From contig CM037842.1 of the NCBI GenBank assembly GCA_021234535.1, positions 22,445,106-22,509,105 on the forward strand: a DNA stretch of 64,000 bases. Reading direction: 5' to 3'. The position numbers and the translations under genes are program-made. The notes under the pieces were generated by a model. That model worked only from the letters and a program-made list of their open reading frames with translations, had not been told where the DNA came from and did no database searches. Position 1 is the first letter of the stretch; every line of letters begins with the position of its first letter. Shown one piece after another: positions 1-10,729 of the stretch. This DNA is from Stichopus chloronotus (lineage: Eukaryota; Echinodermata; Holothuroidea; Aspidochirotida; Stichopodidae).

Positions 1-1527
1 TCTTATTAATGGTCATCCTTTACAAATGAAGTAACTGACCCGTTCGTGTAAAACATACTGCATGATTCTAGTTGAAGCTGATTTTTGCACAGATGCATGA
101 CCTTGCATGAAAAGATTTTTTCTTAGTGCAGCTACTGTAAGAAACTGAGTCCTGTGTGTATGCTATGAAAAAGCATAATTAGACTTTTTAAATGTTGCTA
201 GTTAAGATAATTTCATTAAACTACTGCATGATTTGTTTCATTAACCCACTTACTGTAAGTATTGTGAGCTCATGCACTGGTAGGCCTACAGTATGGCAGA
301 TCACTAGCTACACAAACTAATTTAGAAAGGCAATCAATGGCATAATTAGTAATAACTTACTTATAAATATGCTGTCAGCCTATTTATCCACGTTATAGCT
401 GACTTACCGGTAAAATGCCAAGCATGGTGAATCTCTCTCATACTGACTACACACACCCACACACATAAAAAGAGGAAAACTTAAGCTGCTGATAAGTGCT
501 GTAATTAATGAATGAAAGTAAGTACAGTATGGTGATGGACTGTGTTGTAATGTCCTGAAAAAGGTCTAAGTACACAAGCCTTTGAGAGATGTACTTGTAA
601 GCACAACAGACTTACACAGAGTGTAAATTAATCTTTATGTGTAGAATTATACCTCATTAGAGTGTGCATACAGTATCTCATTTTACATATATTGTACAGA
701 AAATCTGGAGGATGAATGGAAGGAATTTACAACGCACGTTTGCAGAAATTTCCTCCGTCCAAAGACAGCATGAAAACCAAACTTGCAATAAATAATCAGC
801 AGTTCATGAAAATGAAACAATGGCAACATGTTATAATGTTCAAAATAATATTACTGTAAAACTGAAAAGACTACACATGCATCTCCAAAAAGGACATGCA
901 AAGAAGTATTGAAGACACTATTGGCAACTGTGTATTTTTATGCAAGGAAACTTTCTATTAACAATGTAGCAATACAAATGGTCAGTGTACCTCACCTCCA
1001 TGCAAGTGCCTTATTGATTTTCAATCTACTAAGACAACGTAGTATTGATTCCTTTTTAAAATATGTTTTGACACAGTGTGGGTCCATTGGGTATTCTGCG
1101 ACCAGTTGCAACAATACTTTGGATTTCTGCACTAGCGTAAAATAATCTCAGATGTTACATGCAATGTTATAACTTTAGCCAGCATTTACTGCTTTTTGGT
1201 GTGAGACTCTCTTCTATATTAAATGACAACTTCCCATTGTGTCTATAGTGCTGTTTATAGGTTAAGGCTGTGTGTGGTGGTAAACAAAAAATACAGAAAT
1301 GTTACTCACTGCAGGTGAACAACTGATCTATCACCATCTCAGTGTTATAACTGTGTATATCTACGGTGCATGCAAGTGTGTACATGTGAGTGTGTGTGGA
1401 GGATCGGGTGCATGTGTGTTTGTCTTATAGTCTTTAGGGCAATAGCTGATCAATAATTAGTCCTACATACCTTAACTTTTTTATCATTTTGCAGTGACTT
1501 TTGCTGTAAAGTCCAGAAACAACTCAC
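1..1527. other. No gene seen; AT-rich non-coding sequence
   Basis: No phase-consistent exon, RNA gene or clear repeat was found here. There is a short run of alternating CA/TG near 450-470 and 1370-1420. The small ORFs show no recognisable domain and look like chance readings. Confidence 0.5.
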
Positions 1528-1719
1528 CAATATCTTCCTTCCTGTGACTTTGAGCGGTGCCCATTTTTGGGCCCAGTAGAATCCCATGGTGGCCTTCGAT
1601 CCCGCGTGTAATCTGTGAGGAAGCGATTTCTCTCCATGATCACTCAGGTACTGTTGTTCAAAGACAATGCCATGTCTACCAATGAAAAAGTACCATTGAT
1701 GTGATATCACTGGTCTGCA
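1528..1719 (-). CDS. Candidate orphan internal exon, unknown protein
   Basis: On the minus strand an acceptor (...ggctctag at 1722-1720) and a strong donor (TTG|gtgagt at 1527) enclose 192 bases, exactly 64 codons in phase 0, open throughout. The translation is compositionally protein-like, with motifs such as QWYFFIGRHG, SLPHRLHAG and MGFYWAQKW, rich in aromatic residues and suggestive of beta strands. I do not recognise the family. No partner exon was found to the right with a convincing join, and the gene would continue to the left, outside the window. It could be a distal exon of the gene at 14-16 kb, since both are on the same strand, or part of another gene. The polypyrimidine tract is only moderate, so a chance ORF is not excluded. 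Confidence 0.35.
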
Positions 1720-3542
1720 CTAGAGCCAGGCCCAAAGTTTTTGTAGTTTGTATGATACGACCAACTGAAATACAGAAAACAAAGTAATCAGTGCTAGCTG
1801 CTACATCAATTGATAAGTTATAGTTGTCATATCTTGCTACTTCATGAACACATTAATGTGTAATGTGTCACTCAAAGACACTTACCTTTCTGTGTTTGCT
1901 GATACCTATTTACTGAACAGTAGGTCTGTGCGTAAAAGCACTTGCAGGCACAGCTTTTTGAAAAAGTTTGTTATTGATACTGAGAGTAAGTTCTGCTATT
2001 TACAACTAATTTCCAACTGAGCGGAAGGATCATACAAGTTGTACTGTATGCTTATTGTCGTTCAGTCAAAGTCTCATTTTGCAATTAACAAAAGTAAAAA
2101 AAAAGCCAAGGGACAAATTATTTATGAATACATCTTTAGTTTTTACCACATGATTTCTTCAAGACATGCATGTAATATTCACAGTAATCATTAATGGCTT
2201 AACAGGCATATGCCTAAAATACTAGTCAAATAAACATACCCTTTAAACAAAGCAGTTACTGTAGCATTGCATCATGTGTAACAGGAATTTCCAGTACCTG
2301 TGTCATGCATAGATACATGTACAGTAGGTCCAACAGCCACAAAGTTGAATTTTTCAATTTGATGCAGAATTCGACAGTAACATTGACAAGCACCTCAATG
2401 AATACAATGAAGATGATACTGAAGCACGCATGACACGTACAACTCAAGTCCGTGTACAACTGTGTAGTTGGCATATACACTATGCTGTAAAAGTATGGAG
2501 TGAAGGCACTAACGCATGGAAATGACATTGCTACCATAATCACTCAGCCCTATAGACATTATCACTCAGCCCAAAAGATGGTTGCATAGGCTGAAATACC
2601 GTGTCACATTCATGAAAAGGCAAAGATGTAAAAGTCATGTGCCATACCCGTTTGACGCATGCATTGTATAGTACTAGATCACAATGCAAAACAATGGGGA
2701 TAATATTTGCAACTCTGTGGATTGCCTACTTGCTTATTTTTTATGGGATTGATCACTGGAGGAAATTGATACTTCAGAAAATCTAGGAACATTTTTCTTT
2801 CTTTATTGGTGAAAACCATGTACACCTCATAAGCATGTTCAGTTTGGAAGTGATGAACTTTTAAAGAAACACTTATTTCAAATTATTTCAAAATGTTACA
2901 TTGTATAATGGGGAACTTGTGATGTGACCCAGGTATAACATTACATCTTTTGTGTTTTGTACTGTAATCTTGACTGTCACAGGAGAAATGTTACAATTTA
3001 GTTTAAGGGATGTGACTATATAATTTCAATGATATTCTAAGGTAAATATACAGTACCATATATCTAGTCTAACTTTCTCCTAGGGTAAAATTTCAAGGTT
3101 AAATGAGGGCTTCAAATTTAAAGAAAAGCAAACAATTTTTGCAATAATTTGGGACTGTCATTTTGGCAACTGGAAATCTTTCTTGACCAAAGAGGTCTTT
3201 CTTCAAACAGCAACATATTAATGTGAAAACAAGATATTGGCATAGGGTTTGAAAATGTCTGCAGTGGAAAACATATACTGTAGCTGTCACTGATGACTAG
3301 TTGCACAGCTAGAGCATGCGAGCAAAATGGCTTTGATAAGACCACCTTCAAAAGGTGTTCATGGAGCTGACAAAATACGTTCTGCCATTACAGGAATGTG
3401 TAAACTCATTCAAGTATGGATTTGTGGCTTTTCCACAAATACATATTTGAGAGAGTAAGAATAATGGAGTCTCAGAGCATAGCTCAGAATCAGCTTACTG
3501 ATAACTATTGAGAAGTTCTTGGGTAAGTTTAATTTTTAAAAT
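1720..3542. other. No gene seen; non-coding
   Basis: Small ORFs on both strands have no recognisable motif and no paired splice sites. I see no RNA gene and no clear repeat boundary in this stretch. Confidence 0.45.
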
Positions 3543-3764
3543 CTAAAGAGACTTAGCAGATTCAACAGATTGAGGGAGCAACTGCCATAGGTTGCAATAA
3601 TTGTTAAGAAGCAATTTTCCATGCACAGTATTATAATGAGTAACAGTAAATAAGTTTCTGTTTCTGTTTAGAGTAGTGACGGAATAATTGCAACCAATAA
3701 AATGCCTAACAGCTTCAGAAATCGTAGTGGGCAACTTACTTACTTTTACAATGGTTGTATACAA
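3543..3764 (-). pseudogene. Possible 3' end of a non-LTR reverse transcriptase ORF
   Basis: A 73-codon minus-strand ORF ends with LWQLLPQSVESAKSL followed by a stop. This resembles the usual C-terminus of LINE reverse transcriptase ORFs in marine invertebrates, of the general form W-[NQ]-x-LP-x-x-[IV]-x-x-A-x-[ST]-L. The upstream part (ISEAVRHFIG, LNRNRNLFTV) fits the poorly conserved region after the RT thumb. No catalytic RT motif is left in the window, so this would be a 5'-truncated copy. The assignment rests on one short motif and is tentative. Confidence 0.35.
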
Positions 3765-3884
3765 AGCAACTCTTATAGCATCTCTTATAGAGTTGTCAAT
3801 CAGTAAAATAGTCTGCCAAATTGGGTTGTAAATTCCACTTCAGTACATAGCTTCAAGGGCAACATTGATAAGTTTCATTGTGAC

Positions 3885-4268
3885 TGTGGCAGAATTTGAT
3901 TATGGTGGGCTATGTTTGGTATTAGGTTAGTAAGGGTTTTGGGGGGTCTGAATTACAGGGCATCTTATGTGGCTTTGCCCTCCTTAGCTGTTAATCTTTG
4001 TTATGTTAATGTTATTATTGTACTGAATATCCTTGTAGTCTTTTCATGGGGAGGGTAAATTGTATGGACCTGGTTATTATTAAGTGAATTCCTCTGTGTT
4101 GTTATGGAGTAAGTAGATTCTTTGGATAAGTTAGTGTTATTGTTGTGTGATTATACTTGAGTGCACAAGGTTTATTGTGCATGGCACACTGTGGAGAAGT
4201 TCAAATAAATACACAGTATCAAAGGCAGTTGAAGATTAGAGTCCACTCTTGGTCCTGCAGACTCTACA
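3885..4268 (+). repeat. 5' LTR of the Gypsy-type element
   Basis: The block begins TGTGGC and ends CTACA, the TG...CA form of LTRs, and is followed directly by a primer-binding site. An internal stretch at about 4080-4160 (gaattc, then aagtagattctttgg, then the gttattgttgtgtgatta string) recurs at 6045-6107, which identifies the second LTR. The left boundary is set by the TG only and is uncertain. Confidence 0.65.
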
Positions 4269-4269
4269 T

Positions 4270-4286
4270 TGGCGTAGTCGGCAGGA
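4270..4286 (+). other. tRNA primer-binding site
   Basis: TGGCGTAGTCGGCAGGA lies one base after the LTR end. Many Ty3/Gypsy elements of invertebrates carry a near-identical TGGCGCAGTCGGTAGGAT site, complementary to a tRNA 3' end. The TGG start matches the CCA tail. Confidence 0.7.
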
Positions 4287-4782
4287 TGTTATTTGGGAGT
4301 GGAAGTAGTTCATGACCACAACTGGTCCTGTATGTACAGTTTAGTCTATACTTTTCAAAGTTTAACTCACTGCCACTGTTGTGATGTGATGTAGGTTATT
4401 TATCAGGCATGTTTCCTTGCTCTGCTGCAAGTTGTTAATTTTCACGTTGAGCTACAGCACTGTTATTTATCTCTTACAAACATGAACTTGGAGGGTATCA
4501 AAGGGGCAGGACAGATTGCGAATGAGTGTTACCCATGCATACCGTAAGTTTATGAAGGTTGATTATATAAAGGAACTTTGTGAAACTATAGGTTAGACTT
4601 ATTAGAGATAAAGACAAAAAAAAGGAAAGAATTGCAGTTCTGCAGATGATACCTAACCTTAAAGATATCACATTTTCCAGTCAACACGGACAACTTTAAA
4701 TCCACAGGGTAAGCTTCATGGGTTTCATACTTTAAGTTCTGAGGATGATACTGAATGTTACCTGGCCGGTTTTGAAAGACAG

Positions 4783-4965
4783 ATGTATATTCCTAAAAAA
4801 ATTTCAGGGAAAGATTTATCTGTAGTTCTTGAGTCTTACCTGATGGGAAAGGTACAAAAAGCTATACATCTCACCGATTTCCAAAGGCATGATTCTCCAG
4901 TTATGAGACAAACTATCTTGAATACTTACAAGCTCACACCAGATTCACACAAGGAAAAGTTTTGA
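4783..4965 (+). pseudogene. gag fragment of the Gypsy-type element
   Basis: A 60-codon fragment contains LMGKVQKAIHL and then ILNTYKLTPDSHKEKF. The pattern (L-x-G-K-A-x-x-A, then AIL-x-x-Y-x-LTPE-x-YR-x-KF) is characteristic of Ty3/Gypsy gag capsid regions. It is flanked by stops and covers only the central gag part. Confidence 0.6.
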
Positions 4966-5112
4966 CGTGCATCAAAGAATTCGTCAGAAACATTTCAAAA
5001 ATGTAGGAAACACCTACATTTGTACTTGAGAAGGTAGATAACTCTATCTGATAATCTTTAATCTATGACTTGTTGAAACGGTGTAAACAATGCCAGCTAT
5101 GTAAGCCTACTA

Positions 5113-5410
5113 GTGTATCAAAAACCTCAAGAATTCATGAAGTCTACTCAGAAGAGGTTTCCTTGGGATATACTGGCAATGAATTTGAAGGGTCCATTTC
5201 CTGAGAGAAAGGATGGCAACATTTATCTCTTGGTGATAACTGATCATTTTTCTAGGTTTTCATTATTATACACTTTGAAAAGAGCAAAACAAGAACGGTT
5301 CTAGCAGCTGTGCTTAGGCAGACATTCTGTGCGTGAGGTGCCTGTTACACCCTTGTCTCTGATAATGGACCGCAAATGGTTTCATCTTCGCAGGTTGCTG
5401 AGATGTATTT
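5113..5410 (+). pseudogene. Integrase core fragment of the Gypsy-type element
   Basis: The first part reads FPWDILAMNLKGPFPE and LLVITDHFSRF. This is the start of the retroviral-type integrase core (rve domain), where families usually have D-x-x-GP-x-P and V-x-TD-x-FS-[RK]. The first catalytic Asp position reads Asn here (MNLKGPFPE). After a frame change the second catalytic block SDNGPQM is readable near 5358-5380, followed by YHPQT near 5446-5460. Stops between the pieces show it is dead. Confidence 0.7.
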
Positions 5411-5613
5411 TGTGGGGGTTTAGAGAGTCTTCACAACACCATATATCATCCACAAACTTGCAATTGAGTGGAGCCACTTACCTGTAACAGAAACTTGGTT
5501 TCCATGCTATACTTTTATGTACCGTAGGAAATGACCATCAGGAATGGAATCAACATATGACATCCCAGTTGGAATGACTATAGTCAACAGCTAGGGCATT
5601 CCCCTGCGCAATA

Positions 5614-5817
5614 TTGTGCCTCACACAAGATCTTAGGGGGCCAGGAGAGTGGTTGGAAAATATGGAAGAAGGGCACAATGATGACCATAAAATGTTTGAG
5701 GTTGCAAAACAAAATATTCGAGAAAGAATCATGAAGAATAAGATAAACTATGATAAGTACATGGCTCCTGTAACGATTAAGACTGGAGATGGGTATATCA
5801 TCCCTTGCCCAACATGA
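5614..5817 (+). pseudogene. Post-integrase pol fragment
   Basis: This 67-codon piece (DHKMFEVAKQNIRERIMKN, then INYDKY and IKTGDGYIIP) matches the region after the Gypsy integrase core, with its usual A-x-x-N-x-x-x-x-x-x-x-x-x-K-x-x-YD-x and [VI]G-D charged-strand pattern. It follows the integrase fragment at the expected distance. Confidence 0.5.
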
Positions 5818-6029
5818 GAAAGTGGTTTTCAGCAAAATTCCAACAAGTGGAAAGGACGTGGTTTGCTCTCGTCTTTCTCCGGTGAATTTTGTGATTGAAA
5901 GCCAAATGGGAGAGGACAAACGAGTTGCATACATTGATCAGTTGAAAGGGATACTGTAGTACTTGTTGTTTCACAATGGGGAAGTGGAAGGGGGTACCGG
6001 TTCTTTGAGAGGCAGGTGATGTACTGTAG

Positions 6030-6112
6030 GGACATATGGTTATGTGAATTCATCTGCATTATTATTAAGTAGATTCTTTGGGTAAGTTAATGCTATTGTT
6101 GTGTGATTATTG
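6030..6112 (+). repeat. Partial 3' LTR of the Gypsy-type element
   Basis: About 75 bases are near-identical to positions 4080-4160 of the 5' LTR, including the aagtagattctttgg and gttattgttgtgtgatta strings. The rest of this LTR is missing on both sides. Confidence 0.6.
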
Positions 6113-6299
6113 ATTTCCATTGATTTTCACTTTGGACTTAGCCATAGAATTATTTCAAGGCAATAGACTATGTGCAGTAATTTGAGGCCAACTTTTAATC
6201 CGTACCACATGAAGGTACTCACTAGCTTCCATTCGATTGTTCAATTCGATCCACTGCCATCCTTGAATAGCGAATGATGAATGTATTGCCTAGCGTTAG

Positions 6300-6362
6300 T
6301 AAACAGGGTTAGGGGATCAGGTTAGGTGATCGGGTTAGGTGTCATGATTCAGGGTTAGGGGA
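6300..6362 (+). repeat. Degenerate GGTTAGG-rich (telomere-like) short repeat
   Basis: Five GGGTTAGG/AGGTTAGG words spaced 8-20 bases apart occur between unlike spacers. This resembles degenerate TTAGGG but is not a clean telomeric array. Confidence 0.45.
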
Positions 6363-6449
6363 TATATACTTATTTATAGTACAATATATGAATATACTGT
6401 TAGGTTGGATACGCTTTTGTGTATACATATTTTCAAAAACACCCAACCA

Positions 6450-6690
6450 CCACATCTCCTCTCGTAGCATAGTGGATTATGCATAAGACTTATGATGCGA
6501 CTGTTATCATGACATCCTAGGTTCGAATCCTCCTCTCACCTATTTCTCTTTCAGGAATGCTCTATCATTTCTTCCATAGGTTTCACTAGGCCTACATGTT
6601 GTACATTGCACAGAAATCCATAATTTACAATGTCATAGGAGAGAAAAAAAAACAAGAAAAAGAAAAAAAGAAAAAACAAGATGTAGTTGC
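6450..6690 (+). mobile_element. tRNA-derived SINE
   Basis: A tRNA-like head has a good A box (TAGCATAGTGG at about 6465) and a perfect B box (GGTTCGAATCC at about 6521), spaced about 55 bases apart as in pol III promoters. An anticodon stem cannot be folded cleanly, so it is not a functional tRNA gene. An unrelated body and a purine A-rich tail (about 6642-6680) follow, as in a SINE. Confidence 0.65.
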
Positions 6691-7866
6691 TATACTAACA
6701 CTTTTAGTTGTCTGATACACTGTCCGATTGGCACAGATTCTAAATTAGTGAAGTACCAATTTGAAAGTCTATTGCCTCACATCGTTCGCATGGAGTTTTC
6801 CCGGCATAGCTTTGGAATGCGGGTATTCTGCAATTCTCAAGGCTACTCCCAGAGAATTGTGACGTTAGGCCTAGCTGTTACAGTACCACCGTCATTGACT
6901 ACCTGCGTAAAACTGAAAGTTGGAGGACAAGACAGTTCAAACTACTAGAAATTTCTGTTCAAATCGCACCAGAATGCTTCGCCCCGCCTGCAGGAGGACC
7001 ACGGGGTCTTATTACCTACCTGCTCTTCGCGTTAGTACCTCATGAAGTTGAGGGTAGACCAGCCTACAGAAGAAGTACCAGCAGTTTGTTCATTCACTCA
7101 GTAGGACAGTTAGTCCTTTCACCTGGCGACACATCCCAAAGAACTAGTCGCGGAGAGTTCATTACATGTCCACACGTAAAGAACTGAGGAGAACCGAACA
7201 CGTTATTTGCTTATAACCGGAACCCTGGACGTGCGGCACCAAGCGAAGTAAGGTGCACGCGCACTACAGTAAGATCAAAGTTTGATGGTTGTCATGGTTA
7301 CGAAGGGTAATTCCCACGTTACAACAGTCAGCGATGCATAATTTTTACAATTTTAAATAAATTTTTTGGCTAGGGTTTTTGTTGTATGTGGAGGTGGTAT
7401 GAGCGTCAATCCTGTCGGGTCATGTCACCATTTCTATGGGTGGGACACAGTATCAAATGCCCCCCACATTTTGTAAAAGAGAATTATTGTGGCTCACTGT
7501 TTGAACGCGAGAGGGGACGTTGTAACAAATGACAACAAAACGTTTTGTGAAGGACTCCGCATGTAGGTTCTAGGCTTGCCTGTATACTAGATGCCCAAAA
7601 TGGAACTCTGAGTTCAGAGTTAGGGTGTTCATATTCCATAGCTTCATTTCTTTTCCATATGTCCAAATTGTCAAGGCATGTCACGTGCAGTGACTTGCAA
7701 GACCAAGGTAATAAATGTCTGACTTTGTGCCAGGATTTTTAAAAACTGCTTTAAACTGTCAAGTGACAACATAGAAAAGCACTGGCCTCGTTCAGAAGTT
7801 GGACTGAGTGGAGCCCTGAATGACAATCAATGGGAATTGTGTGTATATCTTTTACCTTTATAGCTT
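6691..7866. other. No gene seen; mixed-composition non-coding
   Basis: The stretch 6900-7260 has higher GC and some CpG (for example near 7190-7260) but no supported exon or promoter motif. The remaining sequence is unassigned. Confidence 0.4.
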
Positions 7867-7867
7867 T

Positions 7868-8250
7868 GGAGGGTTAGCTTGGTGGTTAGAGCAAATTGCA
7901 ATGTCTTGCAATTAGGCCTAAGATCAAATCCTGGTGGAACCCGCCCTTGGAAATTTTCTGGGGACCTAAATTACTTGTTCAGTAATTTCAGCTGTTTACA
8001 TTGGTGCATTTAATGATTTCAATCTTCCTTCCTGTTGTCCAATTTAGGTCTCGTCCACTTCAGGTTGCTTGTTACAGCTAATGGACGGCTGATCTGGGCA
8101 GGTCCTCACCCCTCCCAGCCTTTGAAAAAGTGGACTGGGCGGATATATACTCTCATCTGTCAGATGGGGGCGTTGAATGGTCATCCTGGGAAAGGTTGGG
8201 TTTGTTTGGAATTGTTGATCCACCCCTGCTGTGTTACCCTCTGAACAATG
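7868..8250 (+). mobile_element. tRNA-like head plus SINE-like body
   Basis: A second pol III-like head (A box TTAGCTTGGTGGTTAGAGC at about 7875, degenerate B box AGATCAAATCC at about 7921) is followed at 8070-8250 by a body with the words ACTCTCATCTGTCAGATGG and CCACCCCTGC. The same words, diverged, occur on the opposite strand at 9600-9840. This supports a dispersed SINE or SINE-like family. Whether head and body belong to one insertion is not certain. Confidence 0.5.
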
Positions 8251-9590
8251 ATCAGAAAGACAAGGCACAGCTTGCCAGTGCTCATCCTTGACCTTCAGAC
8301 TTTCTGATCCTCAAATTTCAAATTCAAAGTTTATGGAAAATGCAATACAAATAATGTGGAGTGCTGCATATTCTCAGTATTTCTTTTGCTAGGCAAACAT
8401 ATAGTCTGGTAGTAACTGGGTTTTCAGATTGCTAGATGATATCAATATCTGAAAGACAAAACACACTTCCAAAACAAAATCCCCAGGCCATATAATATTC
8501 TCATTCATCATTGATATAATGGTTTAGTATATGAAAGATATCTTAAAGCATCCACACGAATCCCAGTATTGACATTATAAATTCAAAGTCATTTCTCATA
8601 TGGACACAGGAACACAGGAGAGCAGTTACATAAGTATTAAAATCATATGAAGGACACTAGAAAAACAGGAAACTGTCAACAAAGCTGACCACTAAAGTAG
8701 AAGAAAAAGAATACAGTAACAGCTAGTGCAAATGGGGGAGAAAAAACTGATCCCCAAGGAATTAACAAAAAAAAAGGCAAGGAAAGGAAAGAAAGAAGAG
8801 AGAAAGAATGAAGAGGGAAGCTGAGAACATAGGCAAGGATAAGAATGAGAAGATTCAGAAGAAAAGAACAAGTAGTAAATATTCATAACATCAGGGTAAA
8901 TCACGAATAATTAATGATAAGTTCAGCTTTAACGCTGGCAAGGAATGAATTACAATGAATCATAAATTTAATCCTAGGGAGGAGGGACTGCCAGATGCGA
9001 TAACAGCAATTATTTAAAATGAATTTTCCATGATAACTCTTATGTCAGGTAACAGAAAAATGATATTACTTATAGGAGTATACCTTGACACTCATATCTG
9101 AATCAGCTTTATTCATGGTGCAATTATAAAACAAAAATTTGCTAGTAAATTAGCCAATGCTTCTTGAATTTGATGAAAATTGTGGCTGTTTTTAACATCT
9201 GTAATGATTTAATTTGGTCAACAGTCACAAATAGTTTTTCATGCCACATGCGTTTTATGTACCTGTTTCAACACTGTTGGTTGTATAAAGGTTCTACAAT
9301 TAGGCTGTTACTCTTTCAAGTGGGTGTGATTAAAAAAATTAAAGCATTATATTGAATCAATACAAAGCAGGGAATGTTCACCCCAATGAGGAAGACCCAG
9401 GCTTCACCAGGAAGATAGTGTTTGTGCCTCAGCCCACTGGCTACAGGCCTGCAGGGAGATAGATTAAAATGAAGTAGAACAAATTAAAAACAAGTTAACT
9501 GGCAGATTTAGAGGAATGTTAACATGAAATGGAAATAAGTTGACATATAACATAACAAGTTTAAGGGCAATGGAAGGCAATAGCCCCATA
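8251..9590. other. No gene seen; AT-rich non-coding
   Basis: The stretch contains a purine-rich tract at about 8765-8825 (GAAAGGAAAGAAAGAAGAG type) and otherwise no supported feature. Confidence 0.45.
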
Positions 9591-9599
9591 AGATGCCCT

Positions 9600-9840
9600 G
9601 TAATCCAGACCCCCCATATGAGCTCATCAAGGACCCTATACCATGTTGATCGTGGATGAACACCGGCGAGATTCGCCTACTCTTTTCGATAAGTGTCCAG
9701 AGTACATCGAGGCAGGGGTGAAACCAGACATTCGCCAATGCAAACCATGCAAACCCAAACCTGCTCCCGGGACCGCCATTTAACGTCCCCATCAGACAGA
9801 CGAGAGTGTATCCCCCAGTCTTTAGCCACATTCCCAAATG
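9600..9840 (-). mobile_element. SINE-like body, inverted relative to 8070-8250
   Basis: Read on the minus strand it contains ACTCTCGTCTGTCTGATGGG, then a GACGTTAAATGG word, CGGGAGCAGGTTTGGG and CACCCCTGCC, paralleling the words at 8070-8250. A word of the form GACGTTAAA[CT]GG-x-GGTCCCG recurs in SINEs of several deuterostomes, from general knowledge. The ends are not defined. Confidence 0.45.
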
Positions 9841-9849
9841 CTGTGAGGG

Positions 9850-10729
9850 GCAGAGAATGTAAACATGAGAAAGAAAACATGGAGAAAAGGGCTGTCTTGT
9901 GACCTTAAGTTTTCTTTGTACATTATTTTACTCCATCTAATATGCCTTCTTTTATAATGATTTTTTAAATTAGCTAGATTTCACAGAACATATGGAAGCA
10001 ATTTATAACCTGATACCTTTAGTTCTTACTGTAGAGTGGGAATATTTTCACCACTTTTAGAAACAGGAACAAGGAAACTCATAGCAATCAAACATAGAAA
10101 TAATTCTTGGAATAATGAATATATCAATTCAATAAGCTACAATTCTATAAAAACTGGGTAAAACTAGAATGAATTGTGATTCCAGTGATGTTACCAACCC
10201 TAGCTGCTCACGACAATCCACACATCGGCAAAAGCAATTGGGATATGACAAACAGTACATTAACATTACACATACCAGGAACCTTTATCAAGCACTGCTA
10301 AATTTAAGCAAAATACCTTGTAACAAAGCATTCAAATTTACAACTGTTCAACAGATTTATGATTTTCAACATGCATTCCTGATAATCAAACAAACTAGTT
10401 TGCATCATTATGTATGATTGCTGATATCTTTCATTTCTAATGGACAATTTGGCTGCTACATTCAAAACTATCACGGTTAAGGTATAAATCAACCAACATT
10501 TAAAAACTCATAAATGCACACACAACTAAGACCCTACTAAAACAATAGGATTCTTGTGCTTGCACATACAGACATTGTATGAAAAAAAAATCAAGCTGCC
10601 ATCCTTGAGAAGGTGTGTTGGCAATGTTTTTACTACTACTAACATCAAATGACCATCACCCTTAGTGATCAAAAACACTAGGGGTACTAATGCTGGCAAT
10701 TGGTACATCATATACAGGGTCAGTCGAAG
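9850..10729. other. No gene seen; AT-rich non-coding
   Basis: Small ORFs on both strands lack motifs and splice context. No repeat boundary is visible. Confidence 0.45.

Larger units (their letters stand above)
3885..6112 (+). mobile_element. Decayed Ty3/Gypsy-type LTR retrotransposon
   Basis: The element runs in the order 5' LTR (3885-4268), primer-binding site (about 4270), gag fragment (4783-4965), integrase fragment (from 5113), a post-integrase segment (5614-5817) and a partial second LTR (about 6030-6112). Order and orientation fit Ty3/Gypsy. Protease, reverse transcriptase and RNase H are missing between gag and integrase, and the remaining pieces are broken by stops and frameshifts. 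It is about 2.2 kb where a complete element would be about 5 kb, so it is an internally deleted, inactive copy. Confidence 0.75.

Noticed and set aside
6455..6540. A functional tRNA gene
   Set aside because: A and B boxes are present, but the cloverleaf does not close and an A-rich tail follows, so a SINE fits better.
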